From contig NZ_JAIHON010000003.1 of NCBI RefSeq assembly GCF_021173675.1, forward strand, positions 124,001 through 188,000: a DNA stretch of 64,000 nt, in the 5' to 3' direction. This document shows, one piece after another, positions 1 through 8,021 of this stretch. The first letter of the stretch is position 1. Every line of letters starts with the position of its first letter. Under the pieces are notes generated by a model that was given only the letters and a program-made list of their open reading frames with translations, was not told where the DNA came from and searched no databases. The position numbers and the translations under genes were made by a program. The DNA is from Streptomyces lincolnensis (GTDB taxonomy: Bacteria; Actinomycetota; Actinomycetes; Streptomycetales; Streptomycetaceae).

Positions 1-918
1 GACGTCCAGGGCCACAGCGCGGGCGCCGCCACCCTCATGGGCCAGATGCGCACCGCGCTGCGCGCCTACGCCGTCGAGGGGCACCCGCCGGACGTGGTCG
101 TCTCGCACGCCAACCGGCTGCTGACGGACATGGAGACCGACCTGTTCGCCACCTGCGCCTACGTCGACGTCGACCTGGAGGAGGGCTCCGCCTGGTGCGT
201 GCGCGCCGGACACCTGCCGCCGGTGCTGCGTCACCCGGACGGCAGTACGGAGATCGCCGAGGCCGAGGGCGGGCCACCGCTGGGCGTGGTCACCCAGGCC
301 GACTTCCCGATGAGCCCGCTGCGACTGCAACCCGGCACCGTCATCGCCCTGACCACCGACGGCCTCGTCGAGACCACCGAGGACGACATCGACGTGGGCA
401 TGGACCGCTTCGCGCACGGCCTGGCCGTCTCCGACCCCACCCACCTGGGCCTCGTCGCCGACGCCCTGCTCGGCAACGCCCGCCGCAGCGACGACGTCGC
501 CCTGCTCCTGCTGCGCTACGACGGCATGGCCACCCGCCCCCAGCGCGAGGGCTGGACCGTGTGGCGCGTTCCGCAGGCCGTCGGCCAGGCCCGCCGCTTC
601 ACCCGCCGCACCCTGCGCACCTGGGGGGTGCCGGCGGACGACATGGACGCCGTGCTGCTGGTCGTCTCCGAACTCGTCACCAACGCCCTCGTGCACACCG
701 ACGGCCGGGTCCGCCTCGACCTCACCCGGATCAACCACCGGCTGCGCGTCGCCGTCACCGACGCCTCCCCGCGCACCCCGGTCAAGCCCACCAGCATCGG
801 CTGGGAGGCCACCGGCGGACGCGGCATCCTCCTGGTCGAGGCACTGTCGGCCGCGTGGGGGACCGTGCCGGTCAGCGGCGGCAAGCAGGTCTGGAGCGAA
901 CTGACGCTGCGCGGGTGA
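1..918 (+). CDS. SpoIIE-type PP2C phosphatase with C-terminal anti-sigma kinase-like ATPase (5' partial)
   Basis: The frame is open from base 1, so the start lies upstream of the window; the first in-frame ATG at 37 is internal. The opening residues DVQGHSAGAATLM match the metal-binding D-x-x-GH region of SpoIIE/RsbU phosphatases, followed by the usual core (AGHLPPVL, TDGLVE). After about residue 190 the protein changes to an RsbW/HATPase_c_2 domain with SELVTNALVHT and GGRGILLVEALS, the N and G boxes of the GHKL fold. Such fusions act in partner-switching control of alternative sigma factors by dephosphorylating anti-sigma antagonists and phosphorylating or binding partners. Any N-terminal PAS or GAF sensor is outside the window, so the signal cannot be read. 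Confidence 0.9.
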   Translation, partial: DVQGHSAGAATLMGQMRTALRAYAVEGHPPDVVVSHANRLLTDMETDLFATCAYVDVDLEEGSAWCVRAGHLPPVLRHPDGSTEIAEAEGGPPLGVVTQADFPMSPLRLQPGTVIALTTDGLVETTEDDIDVGMDRFAHGLAVSDPTHLGLVADALLGNARRSDDVALLLLRYDGMATRPQREGWTVWRVPQAVGQARRFTRRTLRTWGVPADDMDAVLLVVSELVTNALVHTDGRVRLDLTRINHRLRVAVTDASPRTPVKPTSIGWEATGGRGILLVEALSAAWGTVPVSGGKQVWSELTLRG

Positions 919-974
919 GGACGGCCCGCCCAGCGGGGTACCCGGGGCCGAGACACCCGACAAGGAGGCACGTC

Positions 975-1394
975 ATGCCCCAGCACGTCAGCGACATCAT
1001 GACCTCCGCGCCCGTCACCGTGGAACCGCAGACCTCCGTGACCGCGGTGGCCCGCATCATGCGCGACCAGGACCTGGGCGCCGTCCTGGTGACGGACGGA
1101 GACGACCTGCGCGGCCTGGTCACCGACCGCGACCTGGTGGTGCGCTCGCTCGCCGACGGCGGCGACCCCGAGCAGACCACCGTCGCCGGCGCGTGCAGCG
1201 ACGACCTGGTCACCGTGACCCCCGAGGACGACCTCGACCGCGCCATCGAGCTCATGCGCGAGCACGCCGTACGCCGCATCCCGGTCGTCGACCACGGCCG
1301 CCCCGTCGGCATCGTCGCCCTCGGCGACCTGGCCATGGAACGCGACCCCGAGTCGGCCCTGGGCGACATCAGCGCGGCCCGCCCCAACACCTGA
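975..1394 (+). CDS. CBS-domain pair protein
   Basis: This is a 139-residue protein made almost only of two CBS motifs (about residues 8-60 and 72-128), each with the beta-alpha-beta pattern and the typical VTDRDLV and PVVDHGRPVGIVALGDLA segments. CBS pairs bind adenine nucleotides and act as stand-alone energy or redox sensors; no catalytic domain is attached. The start ATG at 975 follows AAGGAGG with good spacing. It lies 56 bp after the phosphatase gene and could be co-transcribed with it, consistent with a stress-response locus, but no direct partner is visible. Confidence 0.9.
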   Translation: MPQHVSDIMTSAPVTVEPQTSVTAVARIMRDQDLGAVLVTDGDDLRGLVTDRDLVVRSLADGGDPEQTTVAGACSDDLVTVTPEDDLDRAIELMREHAVRRIPVVDHGRPVGIVALGDLAMERDPESALGDISAARPNT

Positions 1395-1395
1395 G

Positions 1396-1409
1396 CACTC
1401 GTACGAGTG
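1396..1409. promoter_or_regulatory. 14-bp perfect palindrome after the CBS gene
   Basis: CACTCGTACGAGTG is a perfect dyad two bases after the CBS stop codon, in the gap ahead of the next small ORF. It is too short for a terminator stem without a loop, so an operator is the more natural reading. No regulator family is recognised from the sequence. Confidence 0.25.
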
Positions 1410-1536
1410 ACATGCGTGTGCGGTGCGGGGGACGAGCCGTCCGGTTTGACCGGAGTGTGGCAGGGGACCCGGAGGCGCGGACAGAACCGTCGCAGCCGCA
1501 ACGACGGTCCGAACGACAGAAGGAAGATGAAGCGCC

Positions 1537-1716
1537 GTGACCGCGCAGACCAGTGAGAAACCCGTCGCCCGTCGGCCCGAGACAGGGTGGTCCAGGGCCC
1601 GCCGCCTGCGCGGCACGCACGCCCTGCGGACCTGGCTGCCGGCCGTCGAGGAGAAGAGCGTGCCGCACGCTCCGCGGCCCGCCACCGAGGGGAACATCGT
1701 CCGCGGCGAGGACTGA
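1537..1716 (+). CDS. small hypothetical basic protein (59 aa)
   Basis: A GTG-started frame encodes 59 residues beginning VTAQTSEKPVARRPETGWS and ending NIVRGED. About nine in ten third positions are G or C, as in neighbouring genes, and an AGGAAG lies about ten bases upstream. No domain, signal peptide or membrane segment is visible and I do not recognise it. The gap between the CBS gene (ends 1394) and rmlA (starts 1789) otherwise holds only a short palindrome. It could be a genuine small protein or a chance open frame. Confidence 0.4.
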   Translation: MTAQTSEKPVARRPETGWSRARRLRGTHALRTWLPAVEEKSVPHAPRPATEGNIVRGED

Positions 1717-1775
1717 ACCCGTGGTGGTGCCGTAACGTCCAAGCCACGCACTCGCCATGGTCCGTTCGGGCGGGC

Positions 1776-1781
1776 TAGGGT
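1776..1781 (+). promoter_or_regulatory. possible -10 element for leaderless rmlA transcript
   Basis: TAGGGT fits the Streptomyces -10 consensus and lies seven bases before the rmlA ATG at 1789. There is no Shine-Dalgarno sequence in between, which suggests a leaderless mRNA starting at the ATG. No convincing -35 hexamer is seen. Confidence 0.35.
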
Positions 1782-1788
1782 GAGGCAG

Positions 1789-2856
1789 ATGAAGGCACTC
1801 GTGCTGTCCGGCGGCGCCGGGACACGGTTGAGGCCGATCACGCACACCTCGGCCAAACAACTGGTACCAGTGGCGAACAAGGCTGTCCTCTTCTACGGCC
1901 TGGAATCCATCGCCGCGGCCGGTATCACCGACGTGGGAATGATCGTCGGCGACACCGCCGCGGAGATCCAGGAGGCCGTGGGGGACGGGTCGAAGTTCGG
2001 CCTGGACATCACCTACATCCCCCAGGAGCGCCCCCTCGGACTTGCCCACGCGGTACTGATCGCCCGGGAGTTCCTCGCCGACGACGACTTCGTGATGTAT
2101 CTCGGCGACAACTTCATCGTCGGCGGCATCACCGACCTCGTCGACGAGTTCCGCACCCACCGTCCCGACGCCCAGATCCTGCTCACCCAGGTGCCCGACC
2201 CGCGGTCCTTCGGCGTCGCCGAACTCGGCCCGGACGGACAGGTGATCGGCCTGGAGGAGAAGCCGGAACACCCCAGAAGCGATCTCGCGCTCGTCGGCGT
2301 CTACCTGTTCACGCCCCGCATCCACCAGGCCGTCGACGCCATCGAGCCGTCCTGGCGCGGCGAACTGGAGATCACCCACGCCATCCAGCACCTCATCGAC
2401 AGCCGCGCCGAGGTCCGCTCCACGGTCATCAACGGCTACTGGAAGGACACCGGCAACGTCGGCGACATGCTGGAGGTCAACCGCAGGGTCCTGGAGACCC
2501 TGGAGCCCCGCATCGACGGCGAGGCCGACGAGGAGTCCGAGACCATCGGCCGGGTCGTCGTGGAGGAGGGCGCGCGCATCGTGCGCTCCCGCGTCGTGGG
2601 CCCCGTGGTCATCGGCGCCGGGACCGAGGTCGTCGACTCCTATGTGGGACCTTTCACCTCCATCGCCGAGAACTGCCGAGTCACCGACAGCGAGCTGGAG
2701 TTCTCCATCGTGCTGCGTGACTCCTCGATCCGCGGTGTGGGACGGATCGAGTCCTCGCTCATCGGCCGCCACGTCGAGGTGACCCCGGCGCCCCGGGTGC
2801 CCAGCGCCCACCGCCTCGTCCTCGGTGACCACAGCAAGGTGCAGATCCATCCATGA
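1789..2856 (+). CDS. rmlA: glucose-1-phosphate thymidylyltransferase, long StrD type
   Basis: Transfers dTMP from dTTP to glucose 1-phosphate to give dTDP-glucose, the first step of dTDP-deoxysugar synthesis. Residues 4-16 hold the nucleotide-binding signature LVLSGGAGTRLRP, Lys23 follows in AKQLVPVANK, and the metal-binding YLGDNF is at about residues 104-109. The last ~100 residues form a left-handed beta-helix with the long-form C-terminus, and 355 residues equals the usual StrD length. An in-frame GTG at 1780 exists, but ATG 1789 gives the canonical MKALVLSGG start. Its stop overlaps the ATG of the rmlB remnant (ATGA), so the two were built for coupled translation. Confidence 0.95.
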   Translation: MKALVLSGGAGTRLRPITHTSAKQLVPVANKAVLFYGLESIAAAGITDVGMIVGDTAAEIQEAVGDGSKFGLDITYIPQERPLGLAHAVLIAREFLADDDFVMYLGDNFIVGGITDLVDEFRTHRPDAQILLTQVPDPRSFGVAELGPDGQVIGLEEKPEHPRSDLALVGVYLFTPRIHQAVDAIEPSWRGELEITHAIQHLIDSRAEVRSTVINGYWKDTGNVGDMLEVNRRVLETLEPRIDGEADEESETIGRVVVEEGARIVRSRVVGPVVIGAGTEVVDSYVGPFTSIAENCRVTDSELEFSIVLRDSSIRGVGRIESSLIGRHVEVTPAPRVPSAHRLVLGDHSKVQIHP

Positions 2857-3305
2857 ACCTTCTCGTCACCGGTGCCGCGGGGTTCATCGGCTCCACCCAC
2901 GTCCGGGCACTGCTCGCCTCCCCCGAGTCCGACGCGTTCCGGAGCACGGTGCCGGACAAGCTGACCTACGCCGGCACCCTGGGCAACCTCGAACTCGACG
3001 GTCCCCGACCGGAGTTCGTGCAGGGCGGCATCCGCGACGAACTCGGCCACCGCCCCCGGCACGACGTCGCGGCCGGCCTCGCCCTCGCCGGAATGCCCGG
3101 CCGGCCCGTCCTGACCACCGAACTTCCGGACGGCGGCGCCTTCGCGCGCACCGCCCGGTTCCGTCGCGACACCGTGGACGTCGTCGACGATCATCGCGCT
3201 CTCGCGCACGGCGGCCGGCAGCAGCCGGGCCTGCCGTCGCTGCGTGACCGGCGCACAGCCCTGCACGAAGCCCTTACCCGGATCCGCAAGGAGTGCCCCG
3301 CGTGA
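2853..3305 (+). pseudogene. dTDP-glucose 4,6-dehydratase remnant with large in-frame internal deletion
   Basis: The 150-residue frame opens with an excellent RmlB N-terminus: MNLLVTGAAGFIGSTHVR is the NAD-binding Rossmann motif, and DKLTYAGTLGNLE is the next conserved block. After about residue 58 it jumps to IRDELGHRPRHDVAAGLA, which resembles the C-terminal block of RmlB/StrE enzymes. About 200 residues are missing, including the TDE catalytic loop and the YxxxK pair. The remaining tail from about residue 80 is unrecognised. The ATGA overlap with rmlA and the GTGA overlap with the following methyltransferase are both intact. A working dehydratase is therefore excluded; the frame may be kept open by translational coupling or by recent loss. 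Confidence 0.7.
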
Positions 3306-4105
3306 AACGCCATGAGTTCCTCCGGGAGCTGCACAAGGTCAGCGCCAACCGCAACTACCTGGAGATCGGCGTCAACGACGGCCGCAGCCTGACGTTGTCC
3401 CGCGTCCCCAGCATCGCGATCGACCCCGCCTTCAAGGTGGTCACGGAGATCCGCACCGACGTCCACCTGGTGAAGGCCACCAGTGACGACTTCTTCGCTC
3501 GCGACAACCCCCTCCAGCACCTCAAGGGGGGCCGCCACCCGCTGCGCAACCTGCGCCGCGGCCGCAGCCCGATCGGCTACTGGCGCAAGACCAGCCTCGA
3601 CCTGTCGTTCATCGACGGCATGCACCTGTTCGAGTACGCGCTGCGCGACTTCATGAACGTGGAGAAGTACTCGGACTGGGGCAGCGTGATCGTCCTCGAC
3701 GACATGCTGCCGCGCAACATCGACGAGGCGGCCCGCGACCGGCACACCGGTGCTTGGACCGGTGACGTCTACAAGGTGGTGGAGATCCTCAACCGCTACC
3801 GTCCCGAGCTGGTGACCGTCCTGGTCGACACGCAGCCCACCGGTCAGCTGGTGGTCTTCGGCGCCGACCCGGACAACACCGTGCTGCACGACAAGTACGA
3901 CGAGATCATGGCCGAGTTCGAGGTGCCCGACCCGCAGAAGGTGCCCGAGGCGATCCTGGAGCGGGTGCAGGCGGTGACGCCCGAGAAGCTGGTCGGGGCG
4001 CCGTTCTGGCGGCCGCTGGTGAAGGCCCGCAACCTCGGCATCCCGCGCTCCCGTGGCTGGGAGCCGCTGCGCAAGTCCCTGGAGGACCTCGCCGCCAAGC
4101 ACTGA
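3302..4105 (+). CDS. class I SAM-dependent methyltransferase-like protein
   Basis: This 267-residue protein has a Rossmann methyltransferase pattern: NYLEIGVNDGRSL at about residues 17-29 fits motif I, and LDLSFIDGMHLFEYALRD with VIVLDDMLPRN fits the later acidic motifs of the Methyltransf_24-like group found in polysaccharide and glycan clusters. GTG 3302 is chosen because AAGGAG ends eight bases before it and its GTGA overlaps the previous stop; the GTG at 3293 lies inside that ribosome site. The substrate is unknown; the rmlA neighbour and facing glycosyltransferase suggest a role in a surface glycan or sugar intermediate. Confidence 0.75.
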   Translation: MKRHEFLRELHKVSANRNYLEIGVNDGRSLTLSRVPSIAIDPAFKVVTEIRTDVHLVKATSDDFFARDNPLQHLKGGRHPLRNLRRGRSPIGYWRKTSLDLSFIDGMHLFEYALRDFMNVEKYSDWGSVIVLDDMLPRNIDEAARDRHTGAWTGDVYKVVEILNRYRPELVTVLVDTQPTGQLVVFGADPDNTVLHDKYDEIMAEFEVPDPQKVPEAILERVQAVTPEKLVGAPFWRPLVKARNLGIPRSRGWEPLRKSLEDLAAKH

Positions 4106-4118
4106 GCTCCGGCTCGGC

Positions 4119-4162
4119 AGAGCCTGGGTCCGGACCCCGCAGAGGGTCCGGACCCAGGCTCT
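4119..4162. terminator. strong bidirectional hairpin terminator
   Basis: A perfect 19-bp stem (AGAGCCTGGGTCCGGACCC and its complement) encloses the 6-base loop CGCAGA. It lies between the 3' ends of the methyltransferase (plus) and the glycosyltransferase (minus) and can serve both. There is no clear U-run, as is common in Streptomyces. Confidence 0.85.
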
Positions 4163-4196
4163 CGTGCTGTCCGGCCCCCGTGCGGGGTTCGTGCGG

Positions 4197-6140
4197 TCAG
4201 CCCCGGCGCGCCTTGAGCCGGTTCGCCGCCGAGCGCCGCACCCGTCCGAGCACGCGCCGCGCCCTGCGGGCCAGTCGCCGCACGGCACCGGGCACGGGAG
4301 GACGCACCACCTGTACTCCGCCCGCCCCGGCGCGCAGGCCGAGCGGCAGCGGCAGGAAGCGCGGCTCGTCCGCACCGGGGACCAGGCACAGGGCCAGCCG
4401 CCGGGGCGTGCCCTTGAGTTCGGCGACCGGCACGGCGGCCTCCAGGACCGACCCCTCGCCGTCCGGGGCGAGTGTGCCGGGAACGTCGAGGGAACCGCTC
4501 GCGGCGGTGAGCCGCAGCACCACCGCGGTGTCACCGGGGACGTACACCGGCACGGGCACACGGATCCGGTCCTCGGTGACGGTCGCCTTGGTGACCTCGG
4601 ACAGGCCGAGGCGCTTGGTCGCCCGGTCGACGTCCAGGGCGAGATGGCCCTTCACGGTCCAGTACGGCAGGACCACCCGGCCGGCCGCCACACCGGCGGG
4701 CGCGGCGGCGTCGCCCTTGCGCGGACTCGGTCCCAGCCGGCACTCCTTGGTCCAGCCGCCCAGCCTCACGCGGACGAGAGCGTCCCACAGGCCGGGCTCC
4801 GGCGGGACACCGTCCGCGGCGCTGGCGGGGTCGACGGTCGCGGTGGCCCGCAGCACCAGCCGGACCCGCTCGCCGTCGCCCACCGGGACCATCTTCCGGG
4901 TGACGTCCACCGACTGGAAGTACTGGGCGGAGGAGGAACGTTCGCGCAGCAGCAGATCCACCGTGGCCTTCCCGAACGCGCTCACCGTGTCGGCGCTCAC
5001 CAGGGCGATCGCCTCGGCCACGTCCTTCGGGGCACCCCCGGTCGCGGCACCCGAAGGACCGGACGGGAACGTCATCACCGCACCGGCGGCCCGGTACTCG
5101 GCGGTGAGGTCGACCACGAGCGAGCCACCCTCCCACCGGATGCCGCCCGGCTCGGCCCGGACGGCCACGGAGGCCTCCCACTCCGCGAACGCCACCAGGT
5201 CGTCGAGGCGGTCGGCGGCGATCAGCGCGGCGATGATCCGCTGGGTCAGCGGCAGCCCCGCCGCGACACCGGGCGCGAAACGCTCCACCACCACACCGTG
5301 GATCTCCCGGAAGAGCTCCTTGCGGTAGTCCTCCGGCGCCGTCAGCAGACGCTTGCCGCGCATCCGCTCGACCATCTCGATCCGCAGCCAGCGCCGGTGC
5401 AGCCGGTCGCGCACCGGCCCCGGCTCGGTGTACCGGTCGACGACGTCGAGAGCCTCGCGCAGGTTCTTGAAGTAGCCCACCGGGTCGAAGCGCTGGAAGC
5501 CCGCGTTGGAGGCGTCGTCGCGTTTGACGTGGTAGTAGCAGACGTAGTCGCTCAGCACCGACACATTGCCGGCCCGCAGATAGGCCTCGGTGACGAAGAC
5601 ATGGTCCTCCAGCCGCCGCCTGCCCTCCGGGAAGCGCAGTCCGATGTCGTCGAGGAACTCCCTGCGGAACATCTTGTGCGGGGTGAGGCTGTCGATCAGC
5701 GGGGCGTTCTCCACGCTCGCACGAGGGTGGTTGCGGCGGAACAGCTCCACCGGCACGCCCCTGCCCTTGCCCGCCATCTTCCCGACGACGACGTCGGCGG
5801 AATGGGCGACGCCGTAGTCGTACATCCGCTCCAGGGCCTCGTCGCCGAGGTAGTCGTCGTTGTCGACGAACATGACGTACTCGCCCTTGGCGGCGGCGAT
5901 GCCGACGTTGCGGGGCTTGCCCGACCAGCCGGAGTTCTCCTGGTGCACGACCGTGACCCGGGGGTCCTCGGAGGCGAGCGCGTCCAGCCGGGCGGGCGTG
6001 CCGTCGGTGGAGCCGTCGTCGACGAAGATCACCTCGTACTCGTCCGGGGGCAGCGACTGTCGCTGGAGTGAGGTGATGCAGTCCTCGATGTAGATCCCCG
6101 GGTTGTAGACAGGGATGATGACGCTGACCTTGACCGGCAT
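4197..6140 (-). CDS. family 2 glycosyltransferase with large C-terminal domain
   Basis: The 647-residue protein begins MPVKVSVIIPVYNPG, the classic GT-A start. FVDDGSTDGTPARL binds the nucleotide, and the DxD-like FVDNDDYLGD with RRRLEDHVFV are further GT2 signatures, all within the first ~220 residues. The remaining 400 residues resemble the mixed helical and beta-rich tails of teichoic acid or capsule type transferases and end in a basic stretch. ATG 6140 is chosen because upstream in-frame sequence reads as non-coding. It probably moves sugar units onto a cell-surface polymer in the cytoplasm. It converges on the rmlA group across a shared terminator, consistent with one glycosylation locus. 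Confidence 0.85.
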   Translation of the reverse strand: MPVKVSVIIPVYNPGIYIEDCITSLQRQSLPPDEYEVIFVDDGSTDGTPARLDALASEDPRVTVVHQENSGWSGKPRNVGIAAAKGEYVMFVDNDDYLGDEALERMYDYGVAHSADVVVGKMAGKGRGVPVELFRRNHPRASVENAPLIDSLTPHKMFRREFLDDIGLRFPEGRRRLEDHVFVTEAYLRAGNVSVLSDYVCYYHVKRDDASNAGFQRFDPVGYFKNLREALDVVDRYTEPGPVRDRLHRRWLRIEMVERMRGKRLLTAPEDYRKELFREIHGVVVERFAPGVAAGLPLTQRIIAALIAADRLDDLVAFAEWEASVAVRAEPGGIRWEGGSLVVDLTAEYRAAGAVMTFPSGPSGAATGGAPKDVAEAIALVSADTVSAFGKATVDLLLRERSSSAQYFQSVDVTRKMVPVGDGERVRLVLRATATVDPASAADGVPPEPGLWDALVRVRLGGWTKECRLGPSPRKGDAAAPAGVAAGRVVLPYWTVKGHLALDVDRATKRLGLSEVTKATVTEDRIRVPVPVYVPGDTAVVLRLTAASGSLDVPGTLAPDGEGSVLEAAVPVAELKGTPRRLALCLVPGADEPRFLPLPLGLRAGAGGVQVVRPPVPGAVRRLARRARRVLGRVRRSAANRLKARRG

Positions 6141-6374
6141 CGGTCTTCGGGCCCCCTTGGTTCGCTCGCCGCACGATTTGGGCTGATGCGCGTTGGCAGA
6201 TGCTAGCGCCACGGGGTGAGTTGTCCATCTTCGCCCCCGGCTCGGCGTGCCCGGCACCCGCGGCGGCGCGCGGGACGGGACGGCACGGGTGGGAGCGGCA
6301 ACGCGGCCCGGTACCAAGGGAGTTCGGCTACGGTGTGCGGTGGCCGACGAACGGCGGGGAGGGGAGCGGAGCCG

Positions 6375-7187
6375 ATGCACGGGCATCCGACCGGTGGAAC
6401 GTCGATCAACTCCTCCGTGGCGCACCCCGCGCGGGTCTACAACGCCTGGCTCGGCGGCCGGGACAACTACCCCGCCGACCAGGAGGCCGCCGAGCTGGCC
6501 GCCGCGGCCAACCCGAGGATCGTCCCGGCCGTCCGCGCCAACCGCGCCTTCCTGGGGCGGGCCGTCCGCGAGCTGTCCCAGGCGGCGGGCATCCGCCAGT
6601 TCCTCGACATCGGCACCGGCATCCCGACGGCGGACAACACCCACGAGGTGGCCCAGCGCGTCGACCCCGGCGCCCGCGTGGTCTACGTCGACAACGACCC
6701 GATCGTCCTGGCCCACGCCCGCGCGCTCCTCGTCAGCACCCCGCAGGGAGCGACGGACTACGTGGAGGCCGACGTCCGCGACGTCGACCGCATCCTCGCC
6801 GTGGCCCGGCAGACCCTCGACCTGTCCCGCCCCGTCGGCCTCATGCTCGTGGCGATCCTCCAGTACGTCCCGGACGCCGACGACCCGCACGGCATCGCAC
6901 GGCGGCTCCTGGACGCCCTCGCCCCGGGCAGCCATCTGGTGCTGTCCCACCCGGCCGCGGACATCGGCGCCGAGGAGGTCGCCGCGTCGATGCGCGTCTA
7001 CAACCAGCGCGCCGCCGAGCGGGCCGGCGCGACACCCCGTACGCACGCCGAGGTCACCCGGTTCTTCGACGGCACCGACCTGCTGGACCCGGGGGTCGTG
7101 GAGCTGCCCCGGTGGCGCCCCGGACCCGACGACGAGCCCGCCCCCGCCGGGCTGCCCATGTGGTGCGGAGCCGGCCGCAGGCCCTGA
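6375..7187 (+). CDS. DUF574 (Methyltransf_19) SAM-dependent methyltransferase
   Basis: The protein has 270 residues. The N-terminal AHPARVYNAWLGGRDNYPAD is the diagnostic signature of the actinobacterial DUF574 family, which is much expanded in Streptomyces. FLDIGTGIPT (about residue 76) is the SAM-binding glycine motif, VVYVDNDPIVLAHA follows, and the C-terminal FFDGTDLLDPGVV is typical. ATG 6375 follows GGGGAGCGGAGCC; the frame is open further upstream but has unusual composition. The methyl acceptor of this family is unknown. The 234 bp between this gene and the divergent glycosyltransferase show no clear regulatory element. Confidence 0.9.
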   Translation: MHGHPTGGTSINSSVAHPARVYNAWLGGRDNYPADQEAAELAAAANPRIVPAVRANRAFLGRAVRELSQAAGIRQFLDIGTGIPTADNTHEVAQRVDPGARVVYVDNDPIVLAHARALLVSTPQGATDYVEADVRDVDRILAVARQTLDLSRPVGLMLVAILQYVPDADDPHGIARRLLDALAPGSHLVLSHPAADIGAEEVAASMRVYNQRAAERAGATPRTHAEVTRFFDGTDLLDPGVVELPRWRPGPDDEPAPAGLPMWCGAGRRP

Positions 7188-7213
7188 TCGCCGGGCCCCT
7201 CTAGGCTGACCCC

Positions 7214-7714
7214 GTGCGTCTGCTGCTGATGTCCGACACCCACCTCCCCAAGCGTGCCAAGGCCCTGCCCGCGCCGCTGCTCGCCGAACTCCCGCACGCG
7301 GACGTCGTGTTCCACGCCGGGGACTGGGTCGACACCGCCACCCTGGACCTGCTGCAGAGCCACAGCCGCAGACTCGTCGGTGTGTACGGCAACAACGACG
7401 GGCCGCAGCTGCGGGCGAGGCTGCCCGAGGTGGCGTACGCCGACCTCGACGGCCTGCGCTTCGCCGTGGTCCACGAGACCGGAACCGCCCAGGGCCGCGA
7501 GGCGCGCTGCGCCGCCCGCTTCCCGGACACCGACGTCCTGGTGTTCGGGCACAGCCACATCCCCTGGGACACCACCGCCCCCACCGGCCTGCGCCTGCTC
7601 AACCCCGGCTCCCCGACCGACCGCCGCCGTCAGCCCCACTGCACCTACATGACGGCGACGGTCGACGGCGGCACCCTCACGGACGTGGAGCTGCACCGCC
7701 TGCCGCCCCGGTAG
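7214..7714 (+). CDS. YfcE/MJ0936-family metallophosphoesterase
   Basis: This 166-residue protein carries the full set of metal-binding motifs of the calcineurin-like fold: MSDTH near the start, HAGDWVD, YGNNDG, VVHETG and FGHSHIPW. Members hydrolyse small phosphodiesters such as 2',3'-cAMP analogues with manganese; the natural substrate is unclear. The GTG start at 7214 is preceded by TAGGCT at 7202-7207 with six bases between, so the transcript may be leaderless. It lies 26 bp after the DUF574 gene. Confidence 0.9.
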   Translation: MRLLLMSDTHLPKRAKALPAPLLAELPHADVVFHAGDWVDTATLDLLQSHSRRLVGVYGNNDGPQLRARLPEVAYADLDGLRFAVVHETGTAQGREARCAARFPDTDVLVFGHSHIPWDTTAPTGLRLLNPGSPTDRRRQPHCTYMTATVDGGTLTDVELHRLPPR

Positions 7715-7824
7715 CCGAGCCGGGGGCCGCCACTGTCGGTGCCCCCTGTCACCAAGGAACCATGGCCGATACACCGATGTCCCTCCTCCGGCACGCGGTG
7801 AGCCCCACGAGGCACACGGGCTCG

Positions 7825-7852
7825 CCCCGCTCCGTCCTCCTGGAGCGGCGGG
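7825..7852. other. hairpin in a 307-bp gene-free gap
   Basis: Between the phosphoesterase (ends 7714) and the exporter (starts 8022) I see no supported gene. The only structure is a hairpin with stem CCGCTCC/GGAGCGG, an 8-base loop and G-C extension with one bulge. It could be a weak terminator or part of the exporter leader. Confidence 0.3.
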
Positions 7853-8021
7853 GGATGCACTGAATCGCCACCGTAGGCCGTGTCGATGGAAGGAATCCTC
7901 CATCTCCCGGCTCTGGCTGGGGCACCCCCTGCCTCCCTTCCCACGCTGAGTCGTGGTCGGCCAGGACGCCCCGCGGGCCGGGGCCGGGCCGACGTGACGA
8001 CGACGGTGGAGAGGAACCCCG

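Noticed and set aside
4197..7046. 949-residue glycosyltransferase with long N-terminal part
   Set aside because: The extra 300 residues are antisense to the DUF574 gene and have no domain; the GT2 start MPVKVSVIIPVYN is at 6140.
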